Under the pieces are notes generated by a model. It searched no databases, was not told where the DNA came from, and was given only the letters and a program-made list of their open reading frames with translations. Of a stretch of DNA of 64,000 bases, positions 1-10,465 are shown piece after piece. A program made the translations under genes and the position numbers. Position 1 is the first letter of the stretch. Each line of letters starts with the position of its first letter. The stretch comes from Heterohyrax brucei (taxonomy: Eukaryota > Chordata > Mammalia > Hyracoidea > Procaviidae), in contig CM053162.1 of the NCBI GenBank assembly GCA_028571685.1, positions 9,614,001-9,678,000 of the forward strand, written 5' to 3'.

Positions 1-747
1 GATAGTTACCCTTAGATAGGGATTGTTTGGGCAACACTTAATTGCCTTTTCCTAGTGCCATTTTTACAAAGCTGCCTTCTCAACTTTAATTTAGTTGTCT
101 GAGTGGAGCTGCCCAAGGGAGGAGTGCTCTGGGCATCTGATCAGCTCTAGTCACCCTAACAGACACCGAGCACTAGATACACTGACAGTGTGCTTTATCA
201 GTCAGGTTTTCTAAGTTTAGCCAAGGGGAATCTGAGCAAATCTACACAATAGAGATTTAACATCTGCAAAGCTTTGGTCCAGACCTGGGACTGACAGTGA
301 CTGATGGCATTGCCAAGCCAAGCCAAGTGCCTAGGACCCTTTGAGCCACTGGTCCAGAAACAATTAAACCACTGGTCAGGGAGTGGCCCTGCTTCTTAGG
401 TTCTTAGGATAACTTAGTTTTGTGTTCTGCTAAGCATAAACATTAAGCTGACCTTGATCCAGGAATTTAAACAGTGTCATTTAATATAAACGCTAACAAA
501 TGCCTTCTTGCTGAAGTGGTCTGTTTTCAGGATAGGTTAAGGTTTCTTCTCTATGTGAGTAATCTAGGGCATTTGGAGTTTAGGCTCAGTCAGATCTGCA
601 TTTCTTCTACGGAAGAAGAAAGACTCATTTAAATTGCTTGGTCTTCCAATCATGAAGAACCGGCTTGAGGCAGTGGGAGCCCTCTGCTGATTCCACGGTG
701 TAACTTCAGAGTACATGGGAAAGCTGCATGATGTCTGAGCAGACTCA
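1..747. other. Unrecognised non-coding DNA
   Basis: I recognise no gene or repeat here. Open frames are short and show no family motif. It could be unique intergenic or intronic sequence or a very decayed repeat. Confidence 0.4.
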
Positions 748-812
748 AAAACCAAACCCACTGCTATCAAGTTGATTCTGATTCATACCGACTCTATAGA
801 ACTCCCAAATCT
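748..812 (-). mobile_element. AfroSINE 3'-end fragment
   Basis: The segment reads on the minus strand as the SINE 3' region: an 'aaccaaacccactgc' tail followed by the 'caagttgattctgattcat' block that recurs in every SINE of this window. Only about 65 bp remain, and the tRNA-like head is absent. Confidence 0.6.
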
Positions 813-978
813 TAGAATAGTAGCCTCTCTCTACCTAGAGCAAGCTTTTGCTATGAAAATCCATGTTCCAGAAATCTCCTTAATTGCTGTCAAACTGTCC
901 ACAATATTTCAGGTTTCATTCTTTCCAGCAGCAAAGAAAAAGGGGACTTCATATCCTGTGCATTGCGAGGGCTATACA

Positions 979-1262
979 CTTCTGTATGCATATACACACA
1001 CATACCCACATTGTCCTGTGTGCACAGATAACATGCACACACTCCTGTATGCACATACACACACATGCTCCTGAATGCACACATACACGTCTTCTCCAGT
1101 ATGCATACACACACATGTTCCTGTGTGCGCCAACACATATCTACCTCCCATATCCAGATATGCACATACATGCACACATACACTCCTGTATGCACGGACA
1201 CACACTCATACGCACCCACACACTCCTGTATGCACGGACACAAACACACATGTGTCTACTTC
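979..1262. repeat. CA-rich degenerate minisatellite
   Basis: Imperfect tandem units of roughly 20-25 bp are built around 'ctcctgtatgcac' followed by runs of 'acacaca'. At least seven variants are visible. The repeat opens several frames on both strands (for example 884-1393 plus and 890-1249 minus), rich in Thr/His or Cys/Val. These are composition artefacts and not genes. Confidence 0.85.
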
Positions 1263-1872
1263 CCTTTTACAGATTCATACATGCATACACATCTGTAGTC
1301 TGCAATTGCAGTGTCATGGTCCGCTACAGGAAGATTCTGCTCTGTGTGTTTCTGTCCTGGGGAAGGAAGCAGCGTCAGGCAGGAAAAGAGTGAGAGGTCC
1401 CCATATGGAGGACCCACAAAACACAGGACCCACAAAACACAGGACTGTGTAGAACATTACCCTTTCTGGTATGTCCAGATAGAGAAATCTAATGATGCCA
1501 CAACTTGGAAGAGAAATTCTTACCAGCAGCTGTGGCCTTAAGGCTGTAGGTTAACAGCTTAACACCAGGGTGTGGTGCCCAATTCTGAATTCTAAAAATT
1601 AATAGTGATAAGGGTAGGCTGCCTGCCAAGGCCTGTGGTGTGTATCCCAAGAGAAGCACTTTCTATTTGGGGATCTCTCTCAATCCATGGCTTACTGTCC
1701 TGTGCTTTGATGCGTTTCCCACTTCTGTGTCTATCTGCTTCTTTCTCCAACTTGTTTACCCATAAACTTTCTTGGGTTTTCATCCTATGGAAAATGATCA
1801 CTACTTAGTTCCTAATCTATCTAATTAACCAAAATTATAGGCATCTAGTAATGTGAATTAAGGAATCCTTAA
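1263..1872. other. Unrecognised DNA with a small 16 bp duplication
   Basis: No gene or known repeat was recognised. A 16 bp unit, 'aggacccacaaaacac', occurs twice in tandem at 1409-1440. The remainder is ordinary AT-rich sequence. Confidence 0.4.
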
Positions 1873-2063
1873 TTGTCACAAATAGTTAACACACTCAGCT
1901 GCTAACAGAAAGGTTGAAGGTTCAAGTCTACCCAGAGGCACCTCAAAAAAAGTCCTGGCAATCTACTTCTAAAAAATCAGACACTGAAAACCCTGTGGAG
2001 TATAATTTTACCCTCACACACATGGGATCACCATGAGCTGGAATCACCTCAAAGGCAATTGAT
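1873..2063 (+). mobile_element. AfroSINE, long-body variant, decayed
   Basis: The tRNA-like head is recognisable ('gctgctaacagaaaggttg' then 'gttcaagtc'), followed by a longer body containing 'aaaatcagacactgaaaac' and the 3' block 'atgagctggaatcacctca'. This is a second SINE form in the window, with about 40 extra body bases compared with the short form at 14986. Confidence 0.8.
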
Positions 2064-2329
2064 ACAATGTGAATCAAATACATGACCCAGATGTCACTGG
2101 AAACAACAGTCTGATTCTTTCTTTCCCCAAAGCATTAAACGAAAAGGAAAATAAATAAAAGGTGGAAAAAGTGCAATAGGATCCTTTTCCTTGAGAGGGT
2201 TCTCCTGAAAAGGAAAGTTTAATGTGTAACCTAGCACTACACAGTATAACCAACACTTTGCCAAATAACTGAATACATAAAAAGGAGCCATTTCTGTAAA
2301 TATCAAAAAAGATGTAACTCCTCTTCTTA

Positions 2330-2875
2330 AAAACATTCATTCAGTGGTTCCCCATTGCCCATATAAAATTTAAAGTCCTTAAGAGGCTATTCAAGGTTCT
2401 CTACCTCTACTGCTAGAATAGCTAGCTACCTTCATTCCTTCCTGCTCCAACACATGTACGCATACCTCACTCTATACATTAGTTGTTGGACCGTTTTTAC
2501 TTTTTGTTTCTCTTGCATCATTCTTTCCTTCTCCATCTGTCAGGAACCCGCCCATCCTTCAAGAGTTACTTCAATTATCACCTTCTTTATAAAGGCTTCT
2601 CAAACCCCCCGACCAATTAATTTCATTCCTCCATTTTCCCAGAGACCCTCACTAGTATATCACGTAGTCCTCATAGTTCTGTCTCCACCACAATGGTAAA
2701 TGGTAATCGTGTCACACTTGATTTATTTTTGTATCCTCCTTTGAATTCCCACCTCTGCTGTGTCACTGCCCTCACCGCATCCCTTACTATACACTTCATA
2801 CCATCTTTCCTCTTGTTAGAGGCATAGTAGAAAATTTCCCGTGCAATAGGTTCTCAATACATTATTTGTTCCACT
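2330..2875 (+). mobile_element. L2 LINE 3' fragment
   Basis: The order of blocks matches the 3' part of mammalian L2: 'aaatttaaagtccttaagag', a pyrimidine-rich middle, 'gagttacttcaattatcacc', 'aggcttctcaaacc', and the end 'caataggttctcaatacatt'. It is strongly diverged, as expected for a repeat that predates placental mammals. Confidence 0.7.
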
Positions 2876-3224
2876 AAATTAAGTTGATAGCTAAGACAGT
2901 AAGATGAGAACCTGGTTCCCTGTGTATACAGTAGGGGCTTCAGTAGAAAACCTGAGCCTGGCTCTGATTTGCATTTGAAAAGATATACAGAGCCACCCAG
3001 AACTGCTGAGGGAGCAGAAGATTTGCATTTGAAGCAATAACTTAGAGAAGAAAAAAAAAGTAACTGTTTTACTTTCTGAATTTCAAGCGAGTAGTTTGCT
3101 GTTGGATGCACTGAGGCAGGAAAAGTCAGTGTCCATCACAGTTTTCTTCCAGGACAAGAAGCTAAAGGAGCCAGCATGTAGACAGCTTAGTCTACTTGTT
3201 TGTGGTGATCATTTGGGTCCAATA
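2876..3224. other. Unrecognised non-coding DNA
   Basis: I see no coding motif or classifiable repeat between the L2 end and the retroviral remnant. A short minus frame (2854-3111) shows no family signature. Confidence 0.35.
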
Positions 3225-3560
3225 ATGAGTGGAAGAGGGGAAGTGCACCCATGAAGAGATGGGCTGAATTTGGACACATTCCATTGGCACCCATTAACCC
3301 AGCCCATGTGGTATAAACAAGAAGGGCACTGGAAAGAGTAACACCCTAGGTGACAGAAGGGTCCTGAAGGAACCCAAAAAGGTTATGATAAAAGATGAAG
3401 GGTTGTACCAAGGGCACTGGGGGCCAATTTTATTACAGTTTCCCCTGACAAGACCCTGGTTAAAGTAAAGATCAGCGGAGAAATAACTGACTTTTTATCG
3501 GACACAGGAGACATCTATTAAGTTATTAACAGTGCAAAGGGGGGATTGTCAAAGCAACCA
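3225..3560 (+). pseudogene. Endogenous retrovirus remnant: nucleocapsid/protease region
   Basis: Around 3308-3340 the plus strand encodes a broken zinc-knuckle-like stretch (Cys, then Lys-Lys-Gly, with His-Trp-Lys only after a one-base frame change). From about 3443 it encodes a short stretch resembling a retroviral aspartic protease, with the catalytic Asp-Thr-Gly triad at about 3500-3508 followed by a stop. The order, nucleocapsid then protease, is that of a gammaretrovirus-like (ERV1) gag-pol junction. Frameshifts and stops show that it is dead. No intact frame exists, and flanking LTRs cannot be paired with confidence. Confidence 0.5.
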
Positions 3561-3859
3561 ATACCAGTATTACTAAGGTTTCAAAGAATTTTATATAGCC
3601 TGTAAAGTGTTTGGATCACCTGCTTCCATAGGAGTGATAAGGACTTCTCTTTGTAGCTGACGTAACCCAAAAAGTCACATGTTTCCTGGACATCAGATGG
3701 TGAGTATATGAACCCTGGAGACCCCAATCCAGCGCAAAGTTCAAAAGAATGAACCAGACACTTGAAAAACACATAGTAAAGGATTGTTAACAAATAAAAT
3801 TGACATGGACACAGGCTGTACCTATAGCAAGCTCAAATTATTTCCTTTTGAGTTAATCT
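3561..3859. other. Unclassified, possibly retroviral-derived DNA
   Basis: This stretch lies between the protease-like remnant and an LTR-like segment. I could not identify reverse transcriptase or envelope motifs in it. Confidence 0.3.
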
Positions 3860-4300
3860 AGAGGATGCTTCTCAAGAAAAATTACAGGCTGACAAATTTT
3901 TGCCAACAAAAACTTCAGGTTCTGTTCAGCATGATTCATACTGGCCAATAAACTAGAGAGACAGGTGGAAGAAGAGAAAGGCACTTTTATTTCATTGTGC
4001 AAGGAAAGGAGACAGAGCTGTTGCTGCCAAGACTGCTCAGTGAGGCCAAGGGGAAAGATCAGTTTTAAAGGGTTTATAAGTAGGAAGTGCATACTAGTTA
4101 CATCAGCAACATTCTAAATCATGCTGCACAGGCACAATGGGGTCTATATGCAACCTTATGCACCACCAGGATTTCAGGGTAATATTAGAGGGTGTGCCAA
4201 GCAAAGGAAACAGGATTCTGATGTGAAGCTTCTGGGTGAGCTAACCAAGTTGCTTGAGGTTGCAGAACTTTCCCATCTGGAGGCCTCTGTCTTAGAATGG
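3860..4300 (-). mobile_element. Candidate retroviral LTR remnant
   Basis: Read on the minus strand, the segment has a polyadenylation-type 'caatgaaataaaagtgcc' near 3983-4000 followed by a pyrimidine-rich stretch, an arrangement seen in ERV1 LTRs. Part of it (about 4150-4290) is clearly similar to 63170-63310 at the other end of the window, so it is an interspersed element. Its ends were not defined. Confidence 0.4.
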
Positions 4301-4635
4301 TGACTATTTAATTGTATTAGGTGAAAAAAACTGTATAAGAATATTTTCATTCTTTGTCTGCTGTCCTTTATTCTCCTCACAGACATGCCCTTGCCAGACA
4401 AGAACACCCTCCTGAGGTGACAGTCCACCCATTTCAACTGAAGGTTGGGTCCTCCTGTGTGTCTTAAAAAGCAAGCTTGTCCAGCTCAAGCGGAAAGGAC
4501 CACATGTAGAGCAGCCAACCTGAAAAGAACCAAACTCTGGATACCCCACCCTCAACTAGAAGCAAAACTGCTCCAGGTCTCAACCCTCCAATGACAACTT
4601 TTCAGGACAACTGGAATTACGAGCTATTGTTGTGT
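4301..4635. other. Unclassified DNA, possible retroviral 3' pol trace
   Basis: A short open stretch near 4466-4510 is rich in basic residues and contains Lys-Gly-Pro, faintly like the end of a retroviral integrase. The match is too short to support a call. Confidence 0.2.
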
Positions 4636-6143
4636 GTTGTTAGGTACCGTTGAGTTGATGCCAATTCATAGCAACTCTATGAACAACAGAATGAAACACT
4701 GCCCAGTTCTGTACCCTGCCCATAATCTCTTTTATGCTACTGGGTCAATCCATCTCCTGATGGTCTTCCTCTTTTTCACTGATGCTTTATTTTATCAAGG
4801 ATGTCTTTTTCCAAGGATTGATACCTCCTGATAACATGTCTAAAGTATGTAAGACTCAGTGTCACCATCCTTGCATCCAGGGAGCACTCTGGTTGTACTT
4901 CTTTCAGAACAGATCTGTTTGTTCTTTTGGCAGTCCATGGTGTTTTCAATAGTCTTCTCCAACATTGCAGTTTAAAGACATCAATTCTTCTTCTGCCTCT
5001 TTATTCATTGTCCAGTTTTTGCATGCATATGATGCAACTGAAAATACCACAGCTTAGGTCAGCACACCTTAGTCTTTAAGGTGACATCTTATGAGTATAA
5101 GAGGTCTTCTGTCACAGATTTTCCCATTGCAATGCATCTTTTCGTTTCTTGACTGCTGCTTACCTGGCTTTGGTTGGTATAAAATAAAATCCTTAACACA
5201 CTTAGTCTTCCCCCCATTTATCATGATATTGCTTACTGGTCCAGTTGTAAGAATTTTTGTTTTCTTGATGTTTAGGTGTAACCCATAACGAAGGTTGTGG
5301 TCTTTGATTTTCACCAGTAAGTGTTTCAAACCCTCTTCATTTTCACCAAGTAAGGTTGTGTCGTCTGCATAACAAAAGTTGTTAATGAGTCTTCCTCCAA
5401 GCCTGATGCCTCATTTGTCTTCATATAGTCCAGATTCTTGGACTATCTGCTCAGCACACAGATTGAAAAGGTATGGTGAAAGGATACAACCCTGACTCAC
5501 ACCTTTCTTGACTTTAAGCCATTCAGTGTCTCCTTGTTCTCCAAAACTGCCTCTTGATGCTTGTGCAGATTCCTCGTGTGCACCATTAAGCGTTCTGGAA
5601 TTCCCATTCTCCACAATGTTATTCACAGTTTGTTGTGATCCACACAGTCAAATGCCTTTGCACAGTCAATGACACATAGGCAAACATCTTTCTGATATTC
5701 TCTGCTTTCAGCCAAGATCCATCTGACATCAGCAGGACATGGTTCCATGTCCTCTTCTGAATCCAGCTTGAATTTTTGGCAGTTTCCTGTTGATATACTG
5801 TTGCAGCCACTTTTGAATGATTTGGGGCAAAATTTTACTTGTGCGTGCTATCCAAGAGATTGTTCAATCATTTCCACAGTCAACTGAATTACCTTTCTTG
5901 GGAATAGACATAAATGTGGATCTCTTCCTATCTGTTGGCCAAATAGCTGTCCTCCAAATTTCTTGATATAGAAGACTGAGCACTTCCAGCACTGCATCCG
6001 CTTGTCAAAACATCTCAATTCATACTCCATCAATTCCTGGAGCCTTGTTTGTCACCAATGCTTTCAATGAAATTCCAAAGTCCTCCCGTAGTATTATCAG
6101 TTCCTGATTGTATATTACTTCTTGAAATGGTTGAACACAGACC
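4636..6143 (-). mobile_element. RTE-type LINE, reverse transcriptase and 3' end
   Basis: The minus strand encodes an RTE-clade reverse transcriptase in several frames. Landmarks from the upstream side are Asn-Lys-Ala-Pro-Gly-Ile-Asp-Gly near 6035, Ile-Pro-Lys-Lys-Gly-Asn near 5893, Gly-Phe-Arg-Arg-Gly near 5755, Gly-Cys-Ile-Leu-Ser-Pro near 5490, and the catalytic Tyr-Ala-Asp-Asp at 5360-5371. The 3' end (4636-4860) carries the 'ggtacctaacaaca' type terminus. Stops and frameshifts interrupt the frame throughout. The 5' continuation lies beyond an insertion, at 8393-8543 and 9076-9172. This is the Bov-B-like family that is well known in afrotherians. Confidence 0.88.
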
Positions 6144-6625
6144 ACTGTCTTAGGTTGGGTTTTCTAGGAAAGCAAAATCAGTAACACATATATGTACAAG
6201 CAAGTATGTACAAACAAGTATATATAAAAGAAATGTCTCATGCAATTGTAGAAGCTGAATGTTCCAAGTCCTGGCACAAGCCTCACATGGCCATGGGAGC
6301 CAGTGAACCCAAGGTCAGCAGGTCAGAGCACAGAGTTCTAGGTCACCAGCTGTGTAGGTCAGCAGATCTCAAGCTGGCAGTAAGACTGCGAGGTCTCTGC
6401 TGACTCGTGCAGCTGCAGTGGCTGACAAACTCAGGATCGCAGGTCAGGGAACAGGACTCTTACTCGCCGGCTATAAGGGTTGATGAATCCAACGGCTTCT
6501 AGCTCAGGTCCAGGAACCAGGCTCAAAAAAGAGAGGAAGAGCTCCCAGCCAAACAAAAATATCTGATATATACAAGCAAAGCAGAAATACAAAGCAGTCT
6601 TCATTTCTGCAACTGGCCACATGCC
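6144..6625 (-). mobile_element. LTR-like element, family B
   Basis: The minus strand ends in the same terminus as the copies at 22423-22861 and 44066-44595 ('gcttctctagagaaccc' type). It contains the 'cttgggac...cagcctcc' motif in degraded form and begins 'tgtcttagg' on the plus strand. It forms the left edge of the 2.25 kb insertion into the RTE. LTR status is inferred from its position and the TG...CA ends of the whole insert. Confidence 0.5.
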
Positions 6626-7902
6626 ATAACTGGTATTTAGAACTACCTTCTTCTACAACCCACTCTGTATTCCCTTTGCCCTCAGCAAGCACCTCAACGG
6701 GTCATGGTTCCTTACGTAGTAAGGTGATCCAGACCTTCATTCCTGAAGGGTCTGGGCTATTAGCAGCATTTTGGAGTTAGGTTGCTATAGTTTTTCATTG
6801 ACTTTAATCACAGGACATGGTAGTACTAGGAAGCATCCTAAGGGATCTCCTGCATTCCAAACATACTCCTCTTTACCTCCAAGAGTAAGGTACTACTTTA
6901 ATAAATACCTAAAACGTGGAAGTGGCTTTGAAACCATGAATCGATAGAACACTCAGAAGGAACCAAGGAGAACTATTAACACTGAAGAAGACACAGATGG
7001 TGAGTGACAACAGCAGAGGACCAGCAGCAGTGGCAGCAGCAGTACAGGAGGCAGTGCTGGAGCAGACCCATGCAGCAAGAGAGCTAAGTGCCTCTGCATA
7101 GAGGCTTCCTGGCAAAGTAGGGTACCTCCAGGTGCCTGAATCTGTGGAGTTACCCTTGCTGACCCATGGAGTGAGAGAGCTGAATGCCTGTGTGCAGGAG
7201 GCTTTCTAGCAGAACAGGATGCCTCCAAGCACTTGAATCACTGGGGATACAGAGCTTTGGAACACTTGCCCCAGTGGGGCATACATGGGGCTGAGGCATA
7301 CATGGGGCTGAGGCCCAGGCCATGAGGCCAAAGGAAGCAGAAGCTGAAGAGAAAAATAGTAAGAGAAGCTGAGCTGCTTCAGTCTCAAAAGGCATGGCCA
7401 TGACTTCAGGAGTTTGAAAGGGTGGAGCCAGGGCTTTCTGTGTTTGCAAGGGTAGAACTGCCACTCAGTTGGGCTTAGGGTTCACCTAAAGCTGACGGGG
7501 CAGAGTTGCTGTCCAAGTGGTCCTAGGAAGACAGAGTTGTAGCACGGGGCTGGGAGTCCTCACTCAGAATGCAGAGGGTGTGGCCAATACCTAGTCTGGA
7601 GGGCAAAGCTAGTGTGTAAAATGTCTCAGAGAACTGAAGATTATTTTCAAAGCTTTCAGGGCTAATGTGCTGAGTTGCTTCTTGCCTGTTAATGCCTTCT
7701 TTGCCTATGATTTTCCCATTTGTAATGGAAATGTCTAGCTTTTGCGTTCCGTTATATTTTAGAAGTAGATAAGTTGTGTTCTAGATTTCACAGTTAAAGA
7801 ACTTCTGGATTTAGAACTTGGGATTTCAAGGCTTTTGCTGTGGTAGGCAAATATGTTTCACATGTTGCAAAGGTCTGTTTTTTTAGAGAACAAATGGTGT
7901 AA
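6626..7902 (+). mobile_element. Probable non-coding internal region of a MaLR-like element
   Basis: This stretch sits directly upstream of a family A LTR and has no retroviral coding motifs. It is rich in CAG/CTG and contains two roughly 75 bp related units (about 7072-7150 and 7167-7247), plus an exact 17 bp tandem duplication at 7280-7313. Non-coding, repeat-bearing interiors are known for MaLR elements. The antisense frames seen here (6909-7464) look like shadows and carry no known domain. Confidence 0.4.
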
Positions 7903-8392
7903 TGTCATGGATTGAATGTGTTCCCTAAAAAATCTGTAACAATTTGGATGTGCCATAATTCCTGGTATTGTGTGGTATCCCTCCATGTTGGAATTCCTGC
8001 CTTTATGATATTAATGAGAGTGGATGGGCAGCAATTGTGTTGATAGAGCCAGATTTTCTATGTAAGTTGTTTTGTGCCATGAGTTGATCTCTTGAGCTAT
8101 AAAGGGAAAATTCTGACAGAGGGATTTGGAAACCTCACACCATCAAGAAAGCAGCACCAGAAGTACAGCACATCGTTTATACCTGAAGTTCCTGTGCCAA
8201 GTTGCTCCCTCACCAAAGACTGATATAACACAAGGAGTTTCCTCCAGAGCCAACAGTGGGAGAGCATTCCCCTGGAGTGGACACCTTGAATTTGGACTTG
8301 TAGCCTACCGGACTATGTAAGAATAAACTTTCCTTTGTTAAAGCCATCTACTCGTGGTATTTCTGTTAGAGCAGCACTAGCTGACTGAAACA
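7903..8392 (+). mobile_element. LTR, family A (MaLR/ERVL-like)
   Basis: It starts 'tgtcatggattgaatgtgt' and ends 'agcactagctgactgaaaca', giving TG...CA termini. A polyadenylation signal 'aataaa' lies at about 8323, near the 3' end. Five other copies occur in the window, two of them with perfect 5 bp target-site duplications. This copy ends exactly where the RTE sequence resumes. Confidence 0.75.
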
Positions 8393-8543
8393 ACAACTTC
8401 TTTCCGGTATGATGACTCTGTATTCTTTCCATCTTCTTTTGATGCTTCCTGAGTCATTTAATATTTTACCTGTGGAATCCTTCACTATTGCAACTTGAGG
8501 CTTGAATTTTTTCTCCAGTTCTTTCAGCTTCAGAAATGCAGAA
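8393..8543 (-). mobile_element. RTE LINE, segment upstream of the fingers domain
   Basis: The minus strand reads Ile-Leu-Asn-Asp-Ser-Gly-Ser-Ile-Lys-Arg-Arg-Trp-Lys-Glu-Tyr, a typical RTE linker between endonuclease and reverse transcriptase. It joins in sense with 4636-6143 once the 6144-8392 insertion is removed, and with 9076-9172 once the LTR is removed. Confidence 0.75.
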
Positions 8544-9075
8544 TGTTTTAGTCAGCTAGTGCTGCTCTACCAGAAATACCACAGAATGGATGGCTTTAAC
8601 AAAAAAGGAAGGTTTATTCTTACACAGTCTGGTAGGCTACAAGCTCATATGCAGGGTGTCCACTTCAGGGGAAGGCTTTCTCCCTTGTCAGCTCTGGAGG
8701 AAAGTCTGGTATTGTATTAGTCTTTGTCCAGGGAGCATCTTGGCACAGGAACCTCGGATCTGAAGGATGCGCTCTTCTCCTTGTGCTGCTTACTTGCTTG
8801 ATGGTGTGAGGTTCCCAATTCTCAGCGTGCTACTCTTTCCTTTTATCTCGTGCAGGATGAAACGATTAAGGGTGGGACAAGCCATACTCCAGGGAAACTC
8901 CCTTTACAGTGGAGTAGGGAGGTGATCATCTGAAGGGATTTACAGTCCCACCCTAATCCTTTCACATACAGCATAGGAAAACCACAAAATGGGGGACAGT
9001 GACAAGACACTGAGAATCAGGGCCCAGCCATGTGACTACACCTATTTTGGGGAGGACACAATTCAATCCATGACA
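8544..9075 (-). mobile_element. Solo LTR, family A
   Basis: It is the reverse complement of the family A LTR, from 'tgttttagtcagctagtgct' to 'acaattcaatccatgaca'. The flanks are 'cagaa' and 'cagag', a 5 bp duplication with one mismatch. It is inserted into the minus-strand RTE element. Confidence 0.8.
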
Positions 9076-9172
9076 CAGAGTGTGTTCTTCCCTTTTGGTT
9101 TTCTATTTCCAGCTCCTTGCACATCCGTTATAGTACTTTGTCTTCTCAAGCAACCCTTTGAAATCTTCTGAC
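9076..9172 (-). mobile_element. RTE LINE, 5'-most recognisable piece
   Basis: The minus strand reads 'aagacaaagtactataacgg' and then a Lys-Glu-Leu-Glu-like stretch, in register with 8393-8543. Further upstream the RTE match is lost, so the element is 5'-truncated or decayed. Confidence 0.6.
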
Positions 9173-9447
9173 AGCTGTTACAAGACCTAAAGTATCTGTT
9201 TAAGAGACTCTGAGTTTTAACCTATAAAGTCTGTTAACTCTGCTGTTTTCATTCCTACTAATATTTCACTTGTTTTAATATGGTAGGTCTATTCAGCTAG
9301 ACCCAGTTCATGCAACTATGAAGGTCTCTTATATGGTCTTAGCATAGTAATGCTTTTGTCAAATTAACAAAGTCCGTAGCAAGTGTGACCAACATTCCTA
9401 GTGTTGGATTTGTCAATACATCACAAAGGCACTTGGTTTGATGTTCC
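9173..9447. other. Unrecognised AT-rich DNA
   Basis: No gene or repeat that I can name. It may contain further decayed RTE sequence. Confidence 0.3.
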
Positions 9448-9490
9448 TAACCAGCCAGCCAAGTGTCGTCGAGTCAGATCCGACTCTAGG
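9448..9490 (-). mobile_element. Ultra-short SINE/RTE 3'-tail insert
   Basis: About 43 bp of 'ccagccagccaagtg' plus 'tcgtcgagtcagatccgact' match the extreme 3' end of the SINE/RTE family on the minus strand, with no body. Similar tail-only pieces lie at 44311-44361 and 60021-60054. Confidence 0.5.
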
Positions 9491-9547
9491 TCAATTATCT
9501 TTGACTGGCTCACTTCCTGATTACCTAGCTATAATCGGCTAAAGGAT

Positions 9548-10125
9548 TTGTTCAGTATTTTTATTTTAGTTGTAACAGGAATTTTGTCTGCTGTTCTGTA
9601 CAATACAATCTCCTATATCAAGGAAGAATTTGCTCAATTTATAAGATACTGTCCACAACCCAGGCAATGTGGTGTATCACCATATCTGCAAATAGGAGGA
9701 GAGACTGACAGCCAAGGCAGCCGGAAGCTGCTTACCTGCACCTCCTGTCCACCAGCAAACAGAACTTTAGGTGATAGCAATGAGTATAGTTCGACTGGGA
9801 GCTGCTCTAACCAAGTGCAATCTACCCTTCCTGTCCACTGTCCTCAAAATGTTGGGTGTGGCTCAAACAAGTCAAATCTAGTTTACTAACATACTTGACA
9901 AAGTTAAAAAATGCAGTTTGTCTTACTGCACCTGCACACCATAATAACCTGTGCAGTCCATAGTGGCTGCATGTACTTCCTTGTGAGAGATGGTATCAAA
10001 GGTTCTGCCTCCCTTTGAGGAGCTTGATTTGAAGTATTATATCTCCTTGCCTGTTGACTTGCAATAAACACTCTTCCATTCTCCTCACCTTGGTGTGTCT
10101 TTATTGACAAGAAGACACACTAAGC
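9548..10125 (+). mobile_element. Possible ERV 3' end: hydrophobic frame plus LTR-like segment
   Basis: The open frame 9548-9889 (113 residues) starts with a hydrophobic stretch that could be a membrane segment and ends in a Cys-rich region. I do not recognise its family. Downstream, 'gcaataaacactcttcc' (about 10061) carries a polyadenylation signal followed by 'ctcaccttggtgtgtcttt', an arrangement common at the R-U5 boundary of ERV1 LTRs. The call is an inference from layout. Confidence 0.3.
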
Positions 10126-10465
10126 AGGACCTGCTTTTGGTAATAGTAAGACATCATTTCAAATTCTCAGCAATTAAAAGCTCTCATTGGTCATTTCCAA
10201 ATTCGCTCATCTAGAAGGTGTTCATGCTTTTTAATTCTTCCACATGATCACAAAGCATCGAGACCAACATCTGAACAACTGTGAATTAGAAAAGGCCTCC
10301 TGCCTCAATATACTTCACTGCCATCTGCTAGAAAGTTGTCATAAAAACTATCCAAGTATGATATGGGCAGGAGGTGAGTAACACCCCCTGGAGTTCTACC
10401 ACGAACAACCTGAAGGGACCTAAGTTGAACATAGCCAGCCAGTGTTTGACCTTCAAAGTAGTCAT
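10126..10465. other. Unrecognised non-coding DNA
   Basis: No coding signature or classifiable repeat was seen. Confidence 0.35.

Noticed and set aside
884..1393. Overlapping open frames of 60-169 residues on both strands
   Set aside because: They are produced by the CA-rich tandem repeat, have repeat-driven composition and no domain.
4440..4530. Possible retroviral integrase C-terminus
   Set aside because: Only a few basic residues around Lys-Gly-Pro match the expectation, which is too short for a call.
6909..7464. Minus-strand frames of 60-104 residues rich in Ala, Leu and Ser
   Set aside because: They lie antisense in a CAG/CTG-rich retroelement interior and share its duplicated units, so they are shadows.
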